DNA of 64,000 bases from an uncultured Clostridia bacterium (GCA_944392335.1 CALXWJ010000092.1:1-64000); one strand, 5' to 3'. Counted from the stretch's first letter, positions 7,953-18,313 are shown. Notes: generated by a model not told the origin, from the sequence alone. A program made the numbers and translations.

Positions 7953-7981
7953 TTGATTTTTTATTTTGTTTATAATATAAT
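7953..7981 (+). promoter_or_regulatory. Sigma-A type promoter of the GH78-like gene
   Basis: TTGATT (7953-7958), a 17-bp spacer and TATAAT (7976-7981), 57 bp before the start codon. Confidence 0.65.
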
Positions 7982-8038
7982 AGACGCGTAATATTTTTAA
8001 AATACCTGATAACGAACAATATTGAAGGGAGTACTGAT

Positions 8039-10141
8039 ATGAAAGACCAAAAATTTATATGGATAGATGATAGTACAAGCCAAAGATGCCGTAAAAACAT
8101 ATTTGATAATTCCACTCCGAGTAATTTCGGAGTATATGCTTTCAAACGAAAATATGAATTTGATAAAACGATACAAAGTCTTGATATTGATATTTTTGCC
8201 GATACAAAATACTTTCTTTACATCAATGATAAATTTATCGGCATAGGACCCGTATGCCCCGGCGGGGACTACGGAAGCGCTTCGCCTATGCCGACACAGT
8301 ATTATGATCATTACGACATTGCGGTAAATTCCGATATTGCCGATATTCTCGTTCTTGTTCAGCTTGATGCCGCGGTTCAGACAGATATGTCATTAGGCAG
8401 AGGCGGACTTATGATTTCCGGTACCGCGGAGCTGTCCGAAGGTAAAAAAGAAGAAATATCTACTGATGAAAGCTGGCTTGTGTGTCATGATTTGCGTTTC
8501 CCTTCAGTCAATAATTATGATTACACCCAAAATAAGTCTAAATGGCAAAAAGCGGTTACTGTAGAAAATATATGGAATTTAAAAAAATCACAAATTCCTC
8601 TTTTAAAAAGCACAAAACTAAAAACAGATTTTTCACCTATCACTGTTGCACCCCATTCAGAACAGGATGCTTTGATAGAAACAGATAAAATATATTCAGC
8701 TTATCTCGGGCTTAGCGTGATTGCCTCCGGGGAATTTGAAATAGAAGCATGTACGGGAGAAGTTCCCCAAAAAACTCTTCAGGTTCACAAAATCACAGGT
8801 AATGAAAGCATCACACACCGGTCACTTGTTATGAGCTCAGTGTCGGTATGCAGGCTTCACGTTAAAAACCTTTCCGATACTCCTCTTACCGTTTCGGATG
8901 TGACGCTTACATATACAAGATACCCGGAGGATGGAAATAACGGCAGCTTCAGCTGTTCGGATAAAGAGCTTAACGATATTTACGAGCTTGGCAGGCATAC
9001 ACTTGAAATATGCCGTCAATCGATCCATCTCGACAGTCCCGCACATCAGGAAAATATGGGCTGCTCAGGCGATTATTTTATAGAAAGCCTTATTGAATAC
9101 TTTGCCTTTGAAGATACACGGCTGACACGCTTTGATATAATGCGAATAGCGGATTATCTTAAAATGTCAAAAGGGTATATGTTCCATACTACTTACAGTC
9201 TTATATGGATCGAAATGCTTTATGAATACTATATGCATACGGCGGATATTGAAATTTTGGAATATGCGTTCGACGGGGTCATGTTTGTTCTCGATAAGAT
9301 GAAAGACGGCCGCGACGAAACACATATAATACAAAATCCCGTAAGCTATATGTTTCTTGACTGGACATGGAACGGAGAATACAACCGTCACCATCCGCCG
9401 AAAGCAATGGGGCAAGCACCCCTCAACGCTTTTTATTACAATGCATTAATACTTGCATCAGAGCTATCAGGCTATCTTAACAAACCCGAATTAAAAGAAA
9501 AATTATCTGCAGAAGCGTCATATGTAAAGAAATCCTTTAACGATCTATTCTATGATGAGGAAAAAGGATTGTATTTTGACGGGCTTGACGATGAAACAAA
9601 AAATGTTTTCGATTTTATGCCTGCAAACATAAAAGGAAGGTATTTTTCAAAATACACCAACGCGCTTGCCGCCCTTTACGGATTATGTGATGACGGAAAA
9701 GATGCACAGATACTTGAAAAAGCCCTTTATAAAAGTGATTTTTCCGACGTACAACCCTACTTTATGCACTTTATTCTTGAAGCAATATATAAATGCGGTC
9801 TGTTTGCAAAATACGGTTTATCGGAAATCAGACGATGGACAGAGCTTGTTAAAGAATGTAACAAAGGAATGAAAGAAGCATGGATAACATACGGCGGCTA
9901 CGGATTTGACTACAGCCACGCATGGGGCGCCACTCCCACATATCAGCTTCCTTCAAAAATCAGCGGAATGAAAATATTGGAAGCCGGAATGAAAAAGCTG
10001 GAATTTTCACCTGATCTTTTCGGTCTTGAAAGTGCGGATATAACAATCCCCACTCCTTACGGTATTATAACCGTCAGCATGAGTGAAAATAATAAACCGA
10101 TAATAAAAGCGCCTTCAGAAATAGAAATAGTGTTAAAATAA
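8039..10141 (+). CDS. Alpha-L-rhamnosidase-like glycoside hydrolase (GH78-type)
   Basis: The 700-residue protein has N-terminal beta-sandwich modules (about 1-290) and a six-hairpin (alpha/alpha)6 barrel (about 300-620). The motif 'DSPAHQENMGCSGD' (about residue 337) matches the GH78 signature DCPxRxERxGWxGD, keeping the acidic residues but replacing the Cys, Arg and Trp positions. 'LDWTWNGEYNRHH' and 'AWGATPTYQLPSKISG' are further family-like segments. It would remove terminal rhamnose or a related sugar from oligosaccharides. No signal peptide is present, so it acts in the cytoplasm on imported glycans. There is no adjacent sugar transporter. Because the signature is degenerate, the exact substrate is uncertain. 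The ATG at 8039 follows GAAGGGAG. Confidence 0.75.
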   Translation: MKDQKFIWIDDSTSQRCRKNIFDNSTPSNFGVYAFKRKYEFDKTIQSLDIDIFADTKYFLYINDKFIGIGPVCPGGDYGSASPMPTQYYDHYDIAVNSDIADILVLVQLDAAVQTDMSLGRGGLMISGTAELSEGKKEEISTDESWLVCHDLRFPSVNNYDYTQNKSKWQKAVTVENIWNLKKSQIPLLKSTKLKTDFSPITVAPHSEQDALIETDKIYSAYLGLSVIASGEFEIEACTGEVPQKTLQVHKITGNESITHRSLVMSSVSVCRLHVKNLSDTPLTVSDVTLTYTRYPEDGNNGSFSCSDKELNDIYELGRHTLEICRQSIHLDSPAHQENMGCSGDYFIESLIEYFAFEDTRLTRFDIMRIADYLKMSKGYMFHTTYSLIWIEMLYEYYMHTADIEILEYAFDGVMFVLDKMKDGRDETHIIQNPVSYMFLDWTWNGEYNRHHPPKAMGQAPLNAFYYNALILASELSGYLNKPELKEKLSAEASYVKKSFNDLFYDEEKGLYFDGLDDETKNVFDFMPANIKGRYFSKYTNALAALYGLCDDGKDAQILEKALYKSDFSDVQPYFMHFILEAIYKCGLFAKYGLSEIRRWTELVKECNKGMKEAWITYGGYGFDYSHAWGATPTYQLPSKISGMKILEAGMKKLEFSPDLFGLESADITIPTPYGIITVSMSENNKPIIKAPSEIEIVLK

Positions 10142-10190
10142 AACTGTATATTGTGATATTTCAAAGTATCATCAATAAATAAACTATCAA

Positions 10191-10220
10191 TCCCGCAATT
10201 TACAAAGCGGAGAAACGGAG
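10191..10220 (+). promoter_or_regulatory. RBS-proximal CCGC/GCGG hairpin leader
   Basis: CCCGC, AATTTACAAA, then GCGG and AGAAACGGAGG directly before the flavin reductase start. The same arrangement recurs at 22881-22908 and 52733-52758. Confidence 0.4.
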
Positions 10221-10228
10221 GAATTATT

Positions 10229-10789
10229 ATGAGAAAAAATTTCGGCGCAAAACCAATTACCTACCCTCAGCCTGTATTGATCATTGCAAGCTATGACGAA
10301 AACGGCACACCCGACGCCATGAATGCGGCGTGGGGCGGTATATCGGATTCCACAAGAATATCAATGTGTCTGAGTGCGTCGCATAAGACTGTGAAGAATA
10401 TCCTCAAAACAAAAGCCTTCACAGTCAGCATTGCAGACGCCGCGCACGTTACGGAATGTGACTATGTGGGGATAGTATCCGCAAACAACGTCCCCGACAA
10501 GCTGTCAAGGGCAGGATTCCATACTACCAAAAGCAGTTTTGTAAATGCTCCTTTAATTGATGAACTTCCTATGGCTTTGGAATGTACTCTCGTAAGCTAT
10601 GATGAATCCACCGGGTGTATGATAGGTGAAATAGTAAATGTGTGTGCAGATGAAAAGGTTCTTAATGAAAATGGAAATATTGATCCTGATAAACTCTGTC
10701 CCATTACCTTTGATCCTATGAATAATGCATATATCCAATTGGGCACTAAAGTGGGAAGCGCTTTTAAGGACGGTGCGAAACTTAAATAA
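10229..10789 (+). CDS. Flavin reductase family protein (FMN-binding split barrel)
   Basis: The 186-residue protein matches small clostridial flavin reductases: 'YPQPVLIIASYDENGTPDAMNAAWGG' forms the first strands, 'RISMCLSASHKTVKNILKTKAFTVSIAD' the FMN-contact region, and 'FDPMNNAYIQLGTKVGSAFKDG' the C-terminus. Such proteins bind FMN in a split beta-barrel dimer and pass electrons to flavins or iron. They are usually cytoplasmic and oxidative-stress or redox linked. It starts after a strong AACGGAGG site. The gap of 87 bp from the glycosidase gene makes co-transcription possible but unproven. The electron donor and acceptor are unknown. Confidence 0.9.
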   Translation: MRKNFGAKPITYPQPVLIIASYDENGTPDAMNAAWGGISDSTRISMCLSASHKTVKNILKTKAFTVSIADAAHVTECDYVGIVSANNVPDKLSRAGFHTTKSSFVNAPLIDELPMALECTLVSYDESTGCMIGEIVNVCADEKVLNENGNIDPDKLCPITFDPMNNAYIQLGTKVGSAFKDGAKLK

Positions 10790-10871
10790 AAAAGATAGTA
10801 TTAAGGGGCAATTGCATCGAGTGCTTAAAATCACTCATTTCCAACGCCCCATGTCTTATTTACTCACGGAA

Positions 10872-10906
10872 AGAAACTGCTTTCTTTTTGTTAGTAAGCA
10901 GTTTCT
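10872..10906 (-). terminator. Perfect 11-bp hairpin, likely terminator of the vWA-SLH gene
   Basis: AGAAACTGCTT (10872-10882) pairs with AAGCAGTTTCT (10896-10906). It lies between the convergent flavin reductase and vWA-SLH genes. The T-tract is weak on either strand, so it may act bidirectionally or only partly. Confidence 0.5.
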
Positions 10907-10961
10907 CCTGAGCAAACAATTGGATAATAATTTGCTTATTATTTATCGTCAGATAATTCAA

Positions 10962-13900
10962 TCATTTATGACATACTGCATTTTGCCATTTTTCTATTTC
11001 TGCATCTATTATTTCTATTTCCGAACCATTATAGCTCCAATTAAATCCATGTAATAATCCGTTAGTTACAGAACTTTGCTGTTTCTCCAAATATTGCTTA
11101 TATGTTTTTAAAGAGTAAATTTCAGTTTGTTGCATAATCCGATAAATAGCATCAAAGTATTTAGCTGATTGAGTATCTCTATTTTCTCGCAACTCTTTTT
11201 CCATAGTATCTAAACAATCTGAGACATATTTCTCCATATACGAACTAGCACGAAGTAATTTTCTGCAGTTCATTGTTTCATCATTATTGGTGAGAGCATC
11301 TGCTATTGTCATTCCTGTATCGACCCCAAAAATTACACCTTCAATCCATCCCACAACTTTCGGATTTTTAATCCCAAGACCTTTGGTATACCATGTTAAT
11401 GTTGTTTTCCTAAATGCTGGAACAAAAACTTCAGCAATCTTTTCCAATCCGCTTCCTGTATAGTTTTTAATATATTCATATAATAAATCAACATCATTTT
11501 TCTCTAAAAAGTCAAAGTATTTAGTTATAGCTGTATTAAACTGACTTGCTTGATATTGTAGACTAATATCAAGACCTGATTTATATGACATAAGAGCACT
11601 AACCAAAACCAATATGTGTTTATATTCATCTGATGTATCCCTAAAAGCATCTACAACTGAATTAAATTGCAAACATTCCGAAACCCATTCAACCACTTTG
11701 CTATAATCATTATAACCTTCTAATAGAACATTTGCCTTTCCATATACATTCAGTATTTTATCTAATTGCGAATCATTTATTTTGTTAAATGTTTTTTTAC
11801 ATAGTGAATAGAATCTTGGGTTTTCCTTTTCCATATCAGTAGGATTTTCAATAACTTTTTTCAGTTTTTCGAAAAAGGTTGAGTATTCAAGATCAGTTTT
11901 CCAATCAGGATTAGCCATCTTGCATAGTTCTTCCAATTTTGATATATAATCATTTACAGCATAGTCATATTTTAACTTCAAATTTTCTGTATTATTAGAT
12001 ATTTCTTGCATTACTAAATCGGCTATAATCAAATCATATGGATTATCAAAAACACTTAATGATTCACCTGTAATTATTTCTTTAGTTGCAGTCAATATAT
12101 CATGCATAGTTTCACCTGTATTGCTTAGTTTAGTATTCAATCCCTGAGCAATGACGTTACCCCAACGTACATTCATTCTATCCATATATGTTGCGCTATT
12201 CACAAAATCTATATGTTGCTTTATATAATCATTTACTATAACATTGCAAATTGCCTTTGAATTACCATAAGTGACAGTAATTGTCGTTTCGCCTGATTTT
12301 ATAGCTTTAAGATATGCTAATGTTCCTCCCATGCCATCTTCCGTAGTTTCTAATACTTCGACGATCGACTCATTGTTTGATTTAAAGCTTAAATCTTTAA
12401 ATTGGATTTCTCCGTCTTTTCTTAAGTGTGCAATAATCGCCCCTTCCGTGTCTTCTTCTAACACTATTGTCCCGGTTACAGTAAGCAAATACCCGTTTGA
12501 ATCTTTGTCAACTTTATTTGGAATATCATCCTCGTTAATACCATCCAAAGGATTAGATACCATTTTAAAATACACATTTGATGTAATTCCGTTTTTCTTA
12601 TCCATATCTGTGAGTTCATCTGTTTCAATAAGCTCTCCCATTTCCTCGCCGTCAGATTTACCATCGCCATCTGTATCGTACTTATTTGGATCAGTTCTGA
12701 TAATTTTACCATACTGATTTTTCATACCGGTTATTTCAATCATATCTGGTATGCCGTCGCCGTCGCTGTCAGTTGCATCAACACCAATCAATGAGCCTTG
12801 AATAGCATCGTAAATAGCATCAAGATCCGAACTATCTTCTGCATAAACATACTGACCATTTGTACTGTCTGATAGTTGTTTCATTCTATTAGTATCACTG
12901 CCACTTCCTAATGCTACAGAAGCAATGCGTACATCATTTTCTTTTAAAGTCTGCAATAACGAGTCACTGACATTTGAACCTCCATCTGATAAAAATACTA
13001 TAATATTATTGTAGTTATCATCAAAGTTTAAAGTATTTATACATTCATTCAAGGCAGAATCAAAATTCGTGCCGCCACCATCTCTCATGCTCATAACGGT
13101 GTTCTTTACAGAATCCATATCAGCATCTTTTACAAGTGTGGAAGGAATTGTTGTTTTTGCGCTATCTTCAAATTGAATTATTGAAAATTTATCATTGTCA
13201 GACAATTTTTCAATAAAGTCATATGTACACTCTCTCGCTGTTATAATTCTATCGCCGCTCATACTGCCGGAACAATCTACCACTAATTGCACATTGAAGT
13301 TTTCTGCATAATTGCCGTCATTATCCATTTCTCTTATTATAGTTTGACCCCTTTGCCAAATAGAATACCATTCTTTTGAGTCAACAAGGATATATTGACT
13401 AAAATGTGTAGTTTCTACCGACACCGTATGATTATATGTATCAACCTGACTTTCGAGAATCTCTATTCTATCTAAATCGGTATTGTACCAAGCTATAGCT
13501 AAATCAGACGGGTTACTACCATTTAACTGTTCAGAATTATATTCAAATGTAATTGTGGCTTTGTCAAAATTATCTGATGATGTAATATTTACGCCTGCAC
13601 CTTTCATGCCTGTAGTCTGATATATTAAATCGGAACTGTTAATTTCTCTAATTTTCACTCCGCTTGCGTCACTGCCGTCTTCAAATGATACAGTTACGCT
13701 CTTAACCTCATTGTTATCATCAAAATTTAACGTTTTTAAAGGTTCTATCACTTTTTGTGAATCATTATCACGTTTTTCAAAAATATCTTTATTTTGATAT
13801 ATACGGTTAATTAATAAAATTGCCTGCTCACAAGTCGTATTTCCCAACGGTTCCAATTTGTTGTCCCCTACGCCTTGAATAATATTGTTGTCATACGCAA

Positions 13901-14693
13901 ATTGCACTGAATCCATCGCCCATCCGGAGATATACGCACTATCCGAAAAAGTATGATAGTCATAATCATTCGGGTCAATATTGGGATACATAACACCGAT
14001 TGTCCTAACAAGCATTGCACATATTTCTTGTCTTGTAATATATTCATACGGAGCAAATTCAGTATCGGATACACCATTAACTATTCCTAATTTATATGCT
14101 TTGATTACATCATTATTGTCAGTATCTTTAAAAGGATTATAATCGGATGTAACTACGTTGCCCGAAATCTTTTCATATAATTTTATAACCAACTCACAAA
14201 AATATTCTCTTGTTATATTAGCTTTATAGTTTTTGCTTGAATTAGAAGTTACCAATCCGTTTTCTGTAGCCTCTTCTATTTCATCTGCAGCCCAGTCACT
14301 TGGCAAGCTGTTATTTTTTATTTGTTCATCATCATTGAAGTCAGAGATAAAACTATCCGGTGTATTTGGAAAATACTTTATAAGTTTTGTTTGGGCATCA
14401 AGTTTTGACACATAAAAAACATTGTCTTTTTTCTTTATATAATGATTTAATGTTATAGTCCCGACATCTCCCAAAACAGTTTTATACCCGGCCATATTAT
14501 TTCCGTTTTGGAAAGATAAAATATAACTGGCACTTCTTACATTTACCGTATCTTTTTCAGGGTATTCAAAATATTCATATCCGTTAGATTCTGCTAACTC
14601 TTTTAATGAAATAAATTCCTCTGCAAAAACAACCAATGGCAAAATTGATATACTCAATACAATTGCAAGTAACAAACTTATATATTTTTTCAT
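10962..14693 (-). CDS. Large SLH-anchored surface protein with vWA domain and calcium-binding TSP3 repeats
   Basis: The 1243-residue product has a signal peptide (1-24) and three SLH repeats at about 135-300 ('LPSDWAADEIEEATENGLV', 'RQEICAMLVRTIG', 'GWAMDSVQFAYDNNIIQGV'). A von Willebrand A domain at about 455-645 has an intact MIDAS (DCSGSMS, GGTNF, LSDGG). TSP type-3 calcium loops follow ('DSDGDGIPD', 'DTDGDGKSDGEE', about 650-690), then a Big_2/Ig-like module (about 755-830). The last roughly 400 residues are helical and unrecognised. It is probably an adhesin or ligand-binding protein of the cell surface. It is preceded by the WG-repeat gene with only 15 bp between them, so they are likely co-transcribed. 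The start is supported by GGGAAGG. Confidence 0.88.
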   Translation of the reverse strand: MKKYISLLLAIVLSISILPLVVFAEEFISLKELAESNGYEYFEYPEKDTVNVRSASYILSFQNGNNMAGYKTVLGDVGTITLNHYIKKKDNVFYVSKLDAQTKLIKYFPNTPDSFISDFNDDEQIKNNSLPSDWAADEIEEATENGLVTSNSSKNYKANITREYFCELVIKLYEKISGNVVTSDYNPFKDTDNNDVIKAYKLGIVNGVSDTEFAPYEYITRQEICAMLVRTIGVMYPNIDPNDYDYHTFSDSAYISGWAMDSVQFAYDNNIIQGVGDNKLEPLGNTTCEQAILLINRIYQNKDIFEKRDNDSQKVIEPLKTLNFDDNNEVKSVTVSFEDGSDASGVKIREINSSDLIYQTTGMKGAGVNITSSDNFDKATITFEYNSEQLNGSNPSDLAIAWYNTDLDRIEILESQVDTYNHTVSVETTHFSQYILVDSKEWYSIWQRGQTIIREMDNDGNYAENFNVQLVVDCSGSMSGDRIITARECTYDFIEKLSDNDKFSIIQFEDSAKTTIPSTLVKDADMDSVKNTVMSMRDGGGTNFDSALNECINTLNFDDNYNNIIVFLSDGGSNVSDSLLQTLKENDVRIASVALGSGSDTNRMKQLSDSTNGQYVYAEDSSDLDAIYDAIQGSLIGVDATDSDGDGIPDMIEITGMKNQYGKIIRTDPNKYDTDGDGKSDGEEMGELIETDELTDMDKKNGITSNVYFKMVSNPLDGINEDDIPNKVDKDSNGYLLTVTGTIVLEEDTEGAIIAHLRKDGEIQFKDLSFKSNNESIVEVLETTEDGMGGTLAYLKAIKSGETTITVTYGNSKAICNVIVNDYIKQHIDFVNSATYMDRMNVRWGNVIAQGLNTKLSNTGETMHDILTATKEIITGESLSVFDNPYDLIIADLVMQEISNNTENLKLKYDYAVNDYISKLEELCKMANPDWKTDLEYSTFFEKLKKVIENPTDMEKENPRFYSLCKKTFNKINDSQLDKILNVYGKANVLLEGYNDYSKVVEWVSECLQFNSVVDAFRDTSDEYKHILVLVSALMSYKSGLDISLQYQASQFNTAITKYFDFLEKNDVDLLYEYIKNYTGSGLEKIAEVFVPAFRKTTLTWYTKGLGIKNPKVVGWIEGVIFGVDTGMTIADALTNNDETMNCRKLLRASSYMEKYVSDCLDTMEKELRENRDTQSAKYFDAIYRIMQQTEIYSLKTYKQYLEKQQSSVTNGLLHGFNWSYNGSEIEIIDAEIEKWQNAVCHK

Positions 14694-14708
14694 AACTTTT
14701 TCCTTCCC

Positions 14709-16778
14709 TCAAATTCCAAATATATCTGATTGTGTAAATATTCTTTGCGCCAAAATAATTGCCTGTTCTCTTGTTGCTGTTGCATAACCTGATGCTTCCT
14801 GTTGAGTTGTGGTATTCTTAGGTGCAAAATGTGTATCGCTTATTCCTTTGATTATTCCAAATTTAACCATAAAATATACTGACGGTTTAGCCCAATCTGA
14901 AATTTCACTATCGTCAGCAAATTTCCGGATACCCAAAGTATCCATATAATAATTTGAATCATTTGCCATTGTCCAGCTTGGATCATTATATTTCTTTATA
15001 ACCCTGCATAACATTGTAGCAAGTTGTTCTCTGTTTATATTACTTAATGGCTCATATGTTGTCGATGAAGTACCTTGTGCTACCTCTATCCGATAAGCTT
15101 TCCTTATTGCCTTCTCATTGATATCATTAGATATATCTAAAAATCTACAATTTGAAGCTTCAGGTACACTCATTTCAGATAAAGTTTCATATAATTGAAC
15201 AGCTATTGCTGCAAATTCACCTCGGTTGACCTTTTCTGTTAGATCATATCCTATAAGCACTTCAGGAATAAGATTATTTTCAAATGCAGATTCAATTTCC
15301 GGTACTGCCCATGAAGATGCTGTTGATCCAAACGAAGTAACAACCGTTTTGTCATTACTTTCATCCTCACTGATCTCTGCAAATTTCCATCCACTATTTT
15401 CTTCCAATACCGCAAGAACATTAATACCCGGTATTATTGATGCATATTCAATTGGAATTACTTCATTTCCATTCATGTCAATAATACCTTCATAACCGTC
15501 TTTTGATACTATAAAATAATTTTTATTAAATAAATAGATTGAGTTGTATTGCGGATAAAATATCACATCCCCATTTGAATTTATAAGTCCAAAAAGATCG
15601 AGATCACTTTCATTGTCATATTTTGTTATAATGCATAAATCCTCTGTATCCCAATTATAATTTATATCAAAACTGTCTTTGCCATCTATTAATTCAGTAT
15701 ATTCTATTGGCAATACAATATTTCCTTCTAAATCAATTAATCCGTAAAGCCCGTCTTTTTCTACTGTAAATAAAGTTTCAGAAAACGTTTCTAAGCTTTC
15801 ATAAATCATAGGGATAATAATTTGATTATTCCTGTTCATTGCACCATATTTTCCATTATCTTCTACAATAATCAAACTATTTGTTGAAATATATGTATCT
15901 GAAATATAATATTGGCTTTCTGCTATAAAATCTCCACTAATACTAAATAAATAGTCTTTTTCGTCAAATGTATAACAATCAACTAAATCATCTGCAACTC
16001 GTCCAATCCATTTGTATTCTAATGGGATAATTACATTATTCTCTATATCAATAAGTCCCCATTGATCATACTTTTTTACAGCAAATATATTATCTTTAAT
16101 AAAATCAATACGTTCATATTCCATTGGAACAACTATGTTACCATTATAATCTGCAACTCCACAAAAACCATTTTGAGTTATTCTGATATATTTATCGGTT
16201 CCATACATTGTGCTTATATCTTCATAGTTTTCGTAAATAATGTTGGCGTCATTATCCATAAGATTATACATTTCATTTTTACGCCCGATAATATACTTGC
16301 CCGATGCATCAAATTCACTGATCCATTCATAGCTTAAAGGAATGATCCAATTTCCTTTAAGATCGGTAAGCCCTACGTTATCATTTTTTATAACTCTGAT
16401 CATACAGCCGTTGATTAAATTACAATTGTCTGACCAATTTGCATCATATTCTATTGGAATGATTTCATTCCCCAAACAATCAAGAACTCCCATATAATCA
16501 CTATTTACTACGCTAACCAAATTTTCATTCAGTATCGTCAAATAATCATAAATTGCGGGGATTGCTATATTACCGTTTTGATCAACGAGACCTGTTTTTC
16601 CATCTTGCTCAAACATAAAAAAATTACTTTTTACATTTGTAGATGGATAAATTAATGTATAGTTATATTGAGATTCATTTTTCCAATTGAGTTCTGCAGC
16701 ATTTATATTAATGATAGAAGTAGATATCATTAAACTAATACATATGAAAGTAAATATTGTACTTGGTTTTATTGTCAT
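14709..16778 (-). CDS. Secreted WG-repeat protein with C-terminal SLH domains
   Basis: The 689-residue protein has a signal peptide (about 1-27), then roughly ten WG (KWG) repeats spanning about 55-470. These recur as 'GKYGAMNRNNQIIIPMIYE' and 'GLYGLIDLEGNIVLPIEY'. The final about 200 residues hold three SLH repeats. WG repeats form a beta-propeller-like surface domain of unknown ligand. The SLH region binds secondary wall polymer. The SLH cassette is closely related, at protein and DNA level, to that of the next gene upstream (16871-18313). It is followed after 15 bp by the vWA-SLH gene. GGAGGAATAAC precedes the ATG. No enzymatic motif is seen. Confidence 0.88.
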   Translation of the reverse strand: MTIKPSTIFTFICISLMISTSIININAAELNWKNESQYNYTLIYPSTNVKSNFFMFEQDGKTGLVDQNGNIAIPAIYDYLTILNENLVSVVNSDYMGVLDCLGNEIIPIEYDANWSDNCNLINGCMIRVIKNDNVGLTDLKGNWIIPLSYEWISEFDASGKYIIGRKNEMYNLMDNDANIIYENYEDISTMYGTDKYIRITQNGFCGVADYNGNIVVPMEYERIDFIKDNIFAVKKYDQWGLIDIENNVIIPLEYKWIGRVADDLVDCYTFDEKDYLFSISGDFIAESQYYISDTYISTNSLIIVEDNGKYGAMNRNNQIIIPMIYESLETFSETLFTVEKDGLYGLIDLEGNIVLPIEYTELIDGKDSFDINYNWDTEDLCIITKYDNESDLDLFGLINSNGDVIFYPQYNSIYLFNKNYFIVSKDGYEGIIDMNGNEVIPIEYASIIPGINVLAVLEENSGWKFAEISEDESNDKTVVTSFGSTASSWAVPEIESAFENNLIPEVLIGYDLTEKVNRGEFAAIAVQLYETLSEMSVPEASNCRFLDISNDINEKAIRKAYRIEVAQGTSSTTYEPLSNINREQLATMLCRVIKKYNDPSWTMANDSNYYMDTLGIRKFADDSEISDWAKPSVYFMVKFGIIKGISDTHFAPKNTTTQQEASGYATATREQAIILAQRIFTQSDIFGI

Positions 16779-16870
16779 TTGTTATTCCTCCAATATTGTT
16801 TTACCTCACTGTCAAGAGCGACGGCAGGTTTTAGCATATTTCATTTTTTCATACACTACTTTACTCCACA

Positions 16871-18313
16871 TTAATTTGTAAAATCAACAAATATATCCGG
16901 ATGTGTAAATATTCGCTGCGCCAAAATAATCGCCTGTTCTCTTGTGGCGCTGGCATAACCAGACGCCTCCTGATGTGAAGTAGTATTTTTAGGAGCAAAT
17001 AGCGTATCGCTTACGCCTTTTATTATACCGTTTTTAGCCATAAAATAGACTGACGGCTTAGCCCAATCAGAAATTTCATTATCATCAGCGAATAAAGTTA
17101 CGCCATCAATATTTAAATTGTACTGAGAATCAGTTGCCATAGTCCAATCCGGATAACCGTATTTTTTTATAACTCTGCATAGCATTGTAGCAAGCTGTTC
17201 TCTGTTTATATTACTTAATGGTTCATATGTTGTCGATGAAGTACCTTGTGCTACCTCTATCTGATAAGCCTTTTTTATTGCCTTTTCATTATCATTATAC
17301 TTAATATCCACAAAAGTGCAATCTGTAGCTTCTGTTATATTTTCCATGGATAAAGTCTCATACAGCTGTACTGCAATAGCCGCAAATTCACCCCTATTTA
17401 CTTTTTTTGTTAAATCAAAATTGATCATAACTTCAGGTATAAGGTTATTGTTAAATGCCATTTCTATTTCCGGCGCGGCCCACACAGATACTTGTGCACC
17501 AAACGATGTTACTGTAACCTCATTACTGTTTTTGTTGTCGGTGGCAAATATTATCTTGGAATTTAACACATCATCATATAATGGTACCGGATATATGTGC
17601 ATATAATATGTACCAGTCTCTAACTGAGCAGTAATTGTATACTTTTGCGATTCAATATTGATACAATCACTAAATAACGACCTATTTTTTCCTGAAATTA
17701 AATCTTCTTGTGTATATAACTCTGACACAAAACAACCAACATTTGATGTTTTGATGGTATATGTATATTTGAACTGTTCATCAGGAACAACTAATTTATA
17801 CCATCTATCATCATTCATTGAACTAAATGATATAGCATGTTCTTCGTTTAATCCAATAGTTTTTGCTTCATCCCAACCGAGAATATTATTTTCAACCGTT
17901 ATAATTCTTAATTTTATTTTTTTATTTATCAACTCTGCATTTTCAGGACTGTTATAATCTAATTTAATATAGCTTGATTCTACATCGTCTATATGCGCTA
18001 TACTAATATACCCAGGAATCGAACTTTTATTTTTTTGTGTTAATAAACTATTACTCCCCTTTGTAAATACATAATATTCCATTATACCTTCATATCCATC
18101 AGACAATACTTCAAATACCGTTGTTTTATTCTTGTCCGAAACATTAATCTTGAAAAATAAATCTTTATTAAAATCGAATACTTCCCATGTATTTTCTGTT
18201 ATTGAAACAGCCTTATTATAATCATTTTCACTAAAGCTTTCATCAGCACATACGCATATCGAATATATCAGAATCATAAATATTAATATTATTGACATAA
18301 AAATTTTTTTCAC
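16871..18313 (-). CDS. SLH-anchored secreted protein with unknown N-terminal domain
   Basis: The 480-residue protein has a signal peptide (about 1-24) and a roughly 240-residue beta-rich domain I do not recognise, with recurring Tyr/Lys-rich strands such as 'DDRWYKLVVPDEQFKYTYTIK', reminiscent of extracellular pre-peptidase C-terminal-type sandwiches. A three-repeat SLH cassette (about 270-475) shares long identical runs with the WG-repeat protein next door. It is exported and wall-bound. The 92-bp gap to the following gene has no clear terminator, so the three SLH genes may form one transcript. The function of the N-terminal domain is unknown. Confidence 0.82.
   Translation of the reverse strand: MKKIFMSIILIFMILIYSICVCADESFSENDYNKAVSITENTWEVFDFNKDLFFKINVSDKNKTTVFEVLSDGYEGIMEYYVFTKGSNSLLTQKNKSSIPGYISIAHIDDVESSYIKLDYNSPENAELINKKIKLRIITVENNILGWDEAKTIGLNEEHAISFSSMNDDRWYKLVVPDEQFKYTYTIKTSNVGCFVSELYTQEDLISGKNRSLFSDCINIESQKYTITAQLETGTYYMHIYPVPLYDDVLNSKIIFATDNKNSNEVTVTSFGAQVSVWAAPEIEMAFNNNLIPEVMINFDLTKKVNRGEFAAIAVQLYETLSMENITEATDCTFVDIKYNDNEKAIKKAYQIEVAQGTSSTTYEPLSNINREQLATMLCRVIKKYGYPDWTMATDSQYNLNIDGVTLFADDNEISDWAKPSVYFMAKNGIIKGVSDTLFAPKNTTSHQEASGYASATREQAIILAQRIFTHPDIFVDFTN

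Noticed and set aside
12271-12717. 148-codon plus-strand frame and other long antisense frames inside SLH genes
   Set aside because: They are antisense shadows of well-supported domains (TSP3 and vWA) and lack start signals.
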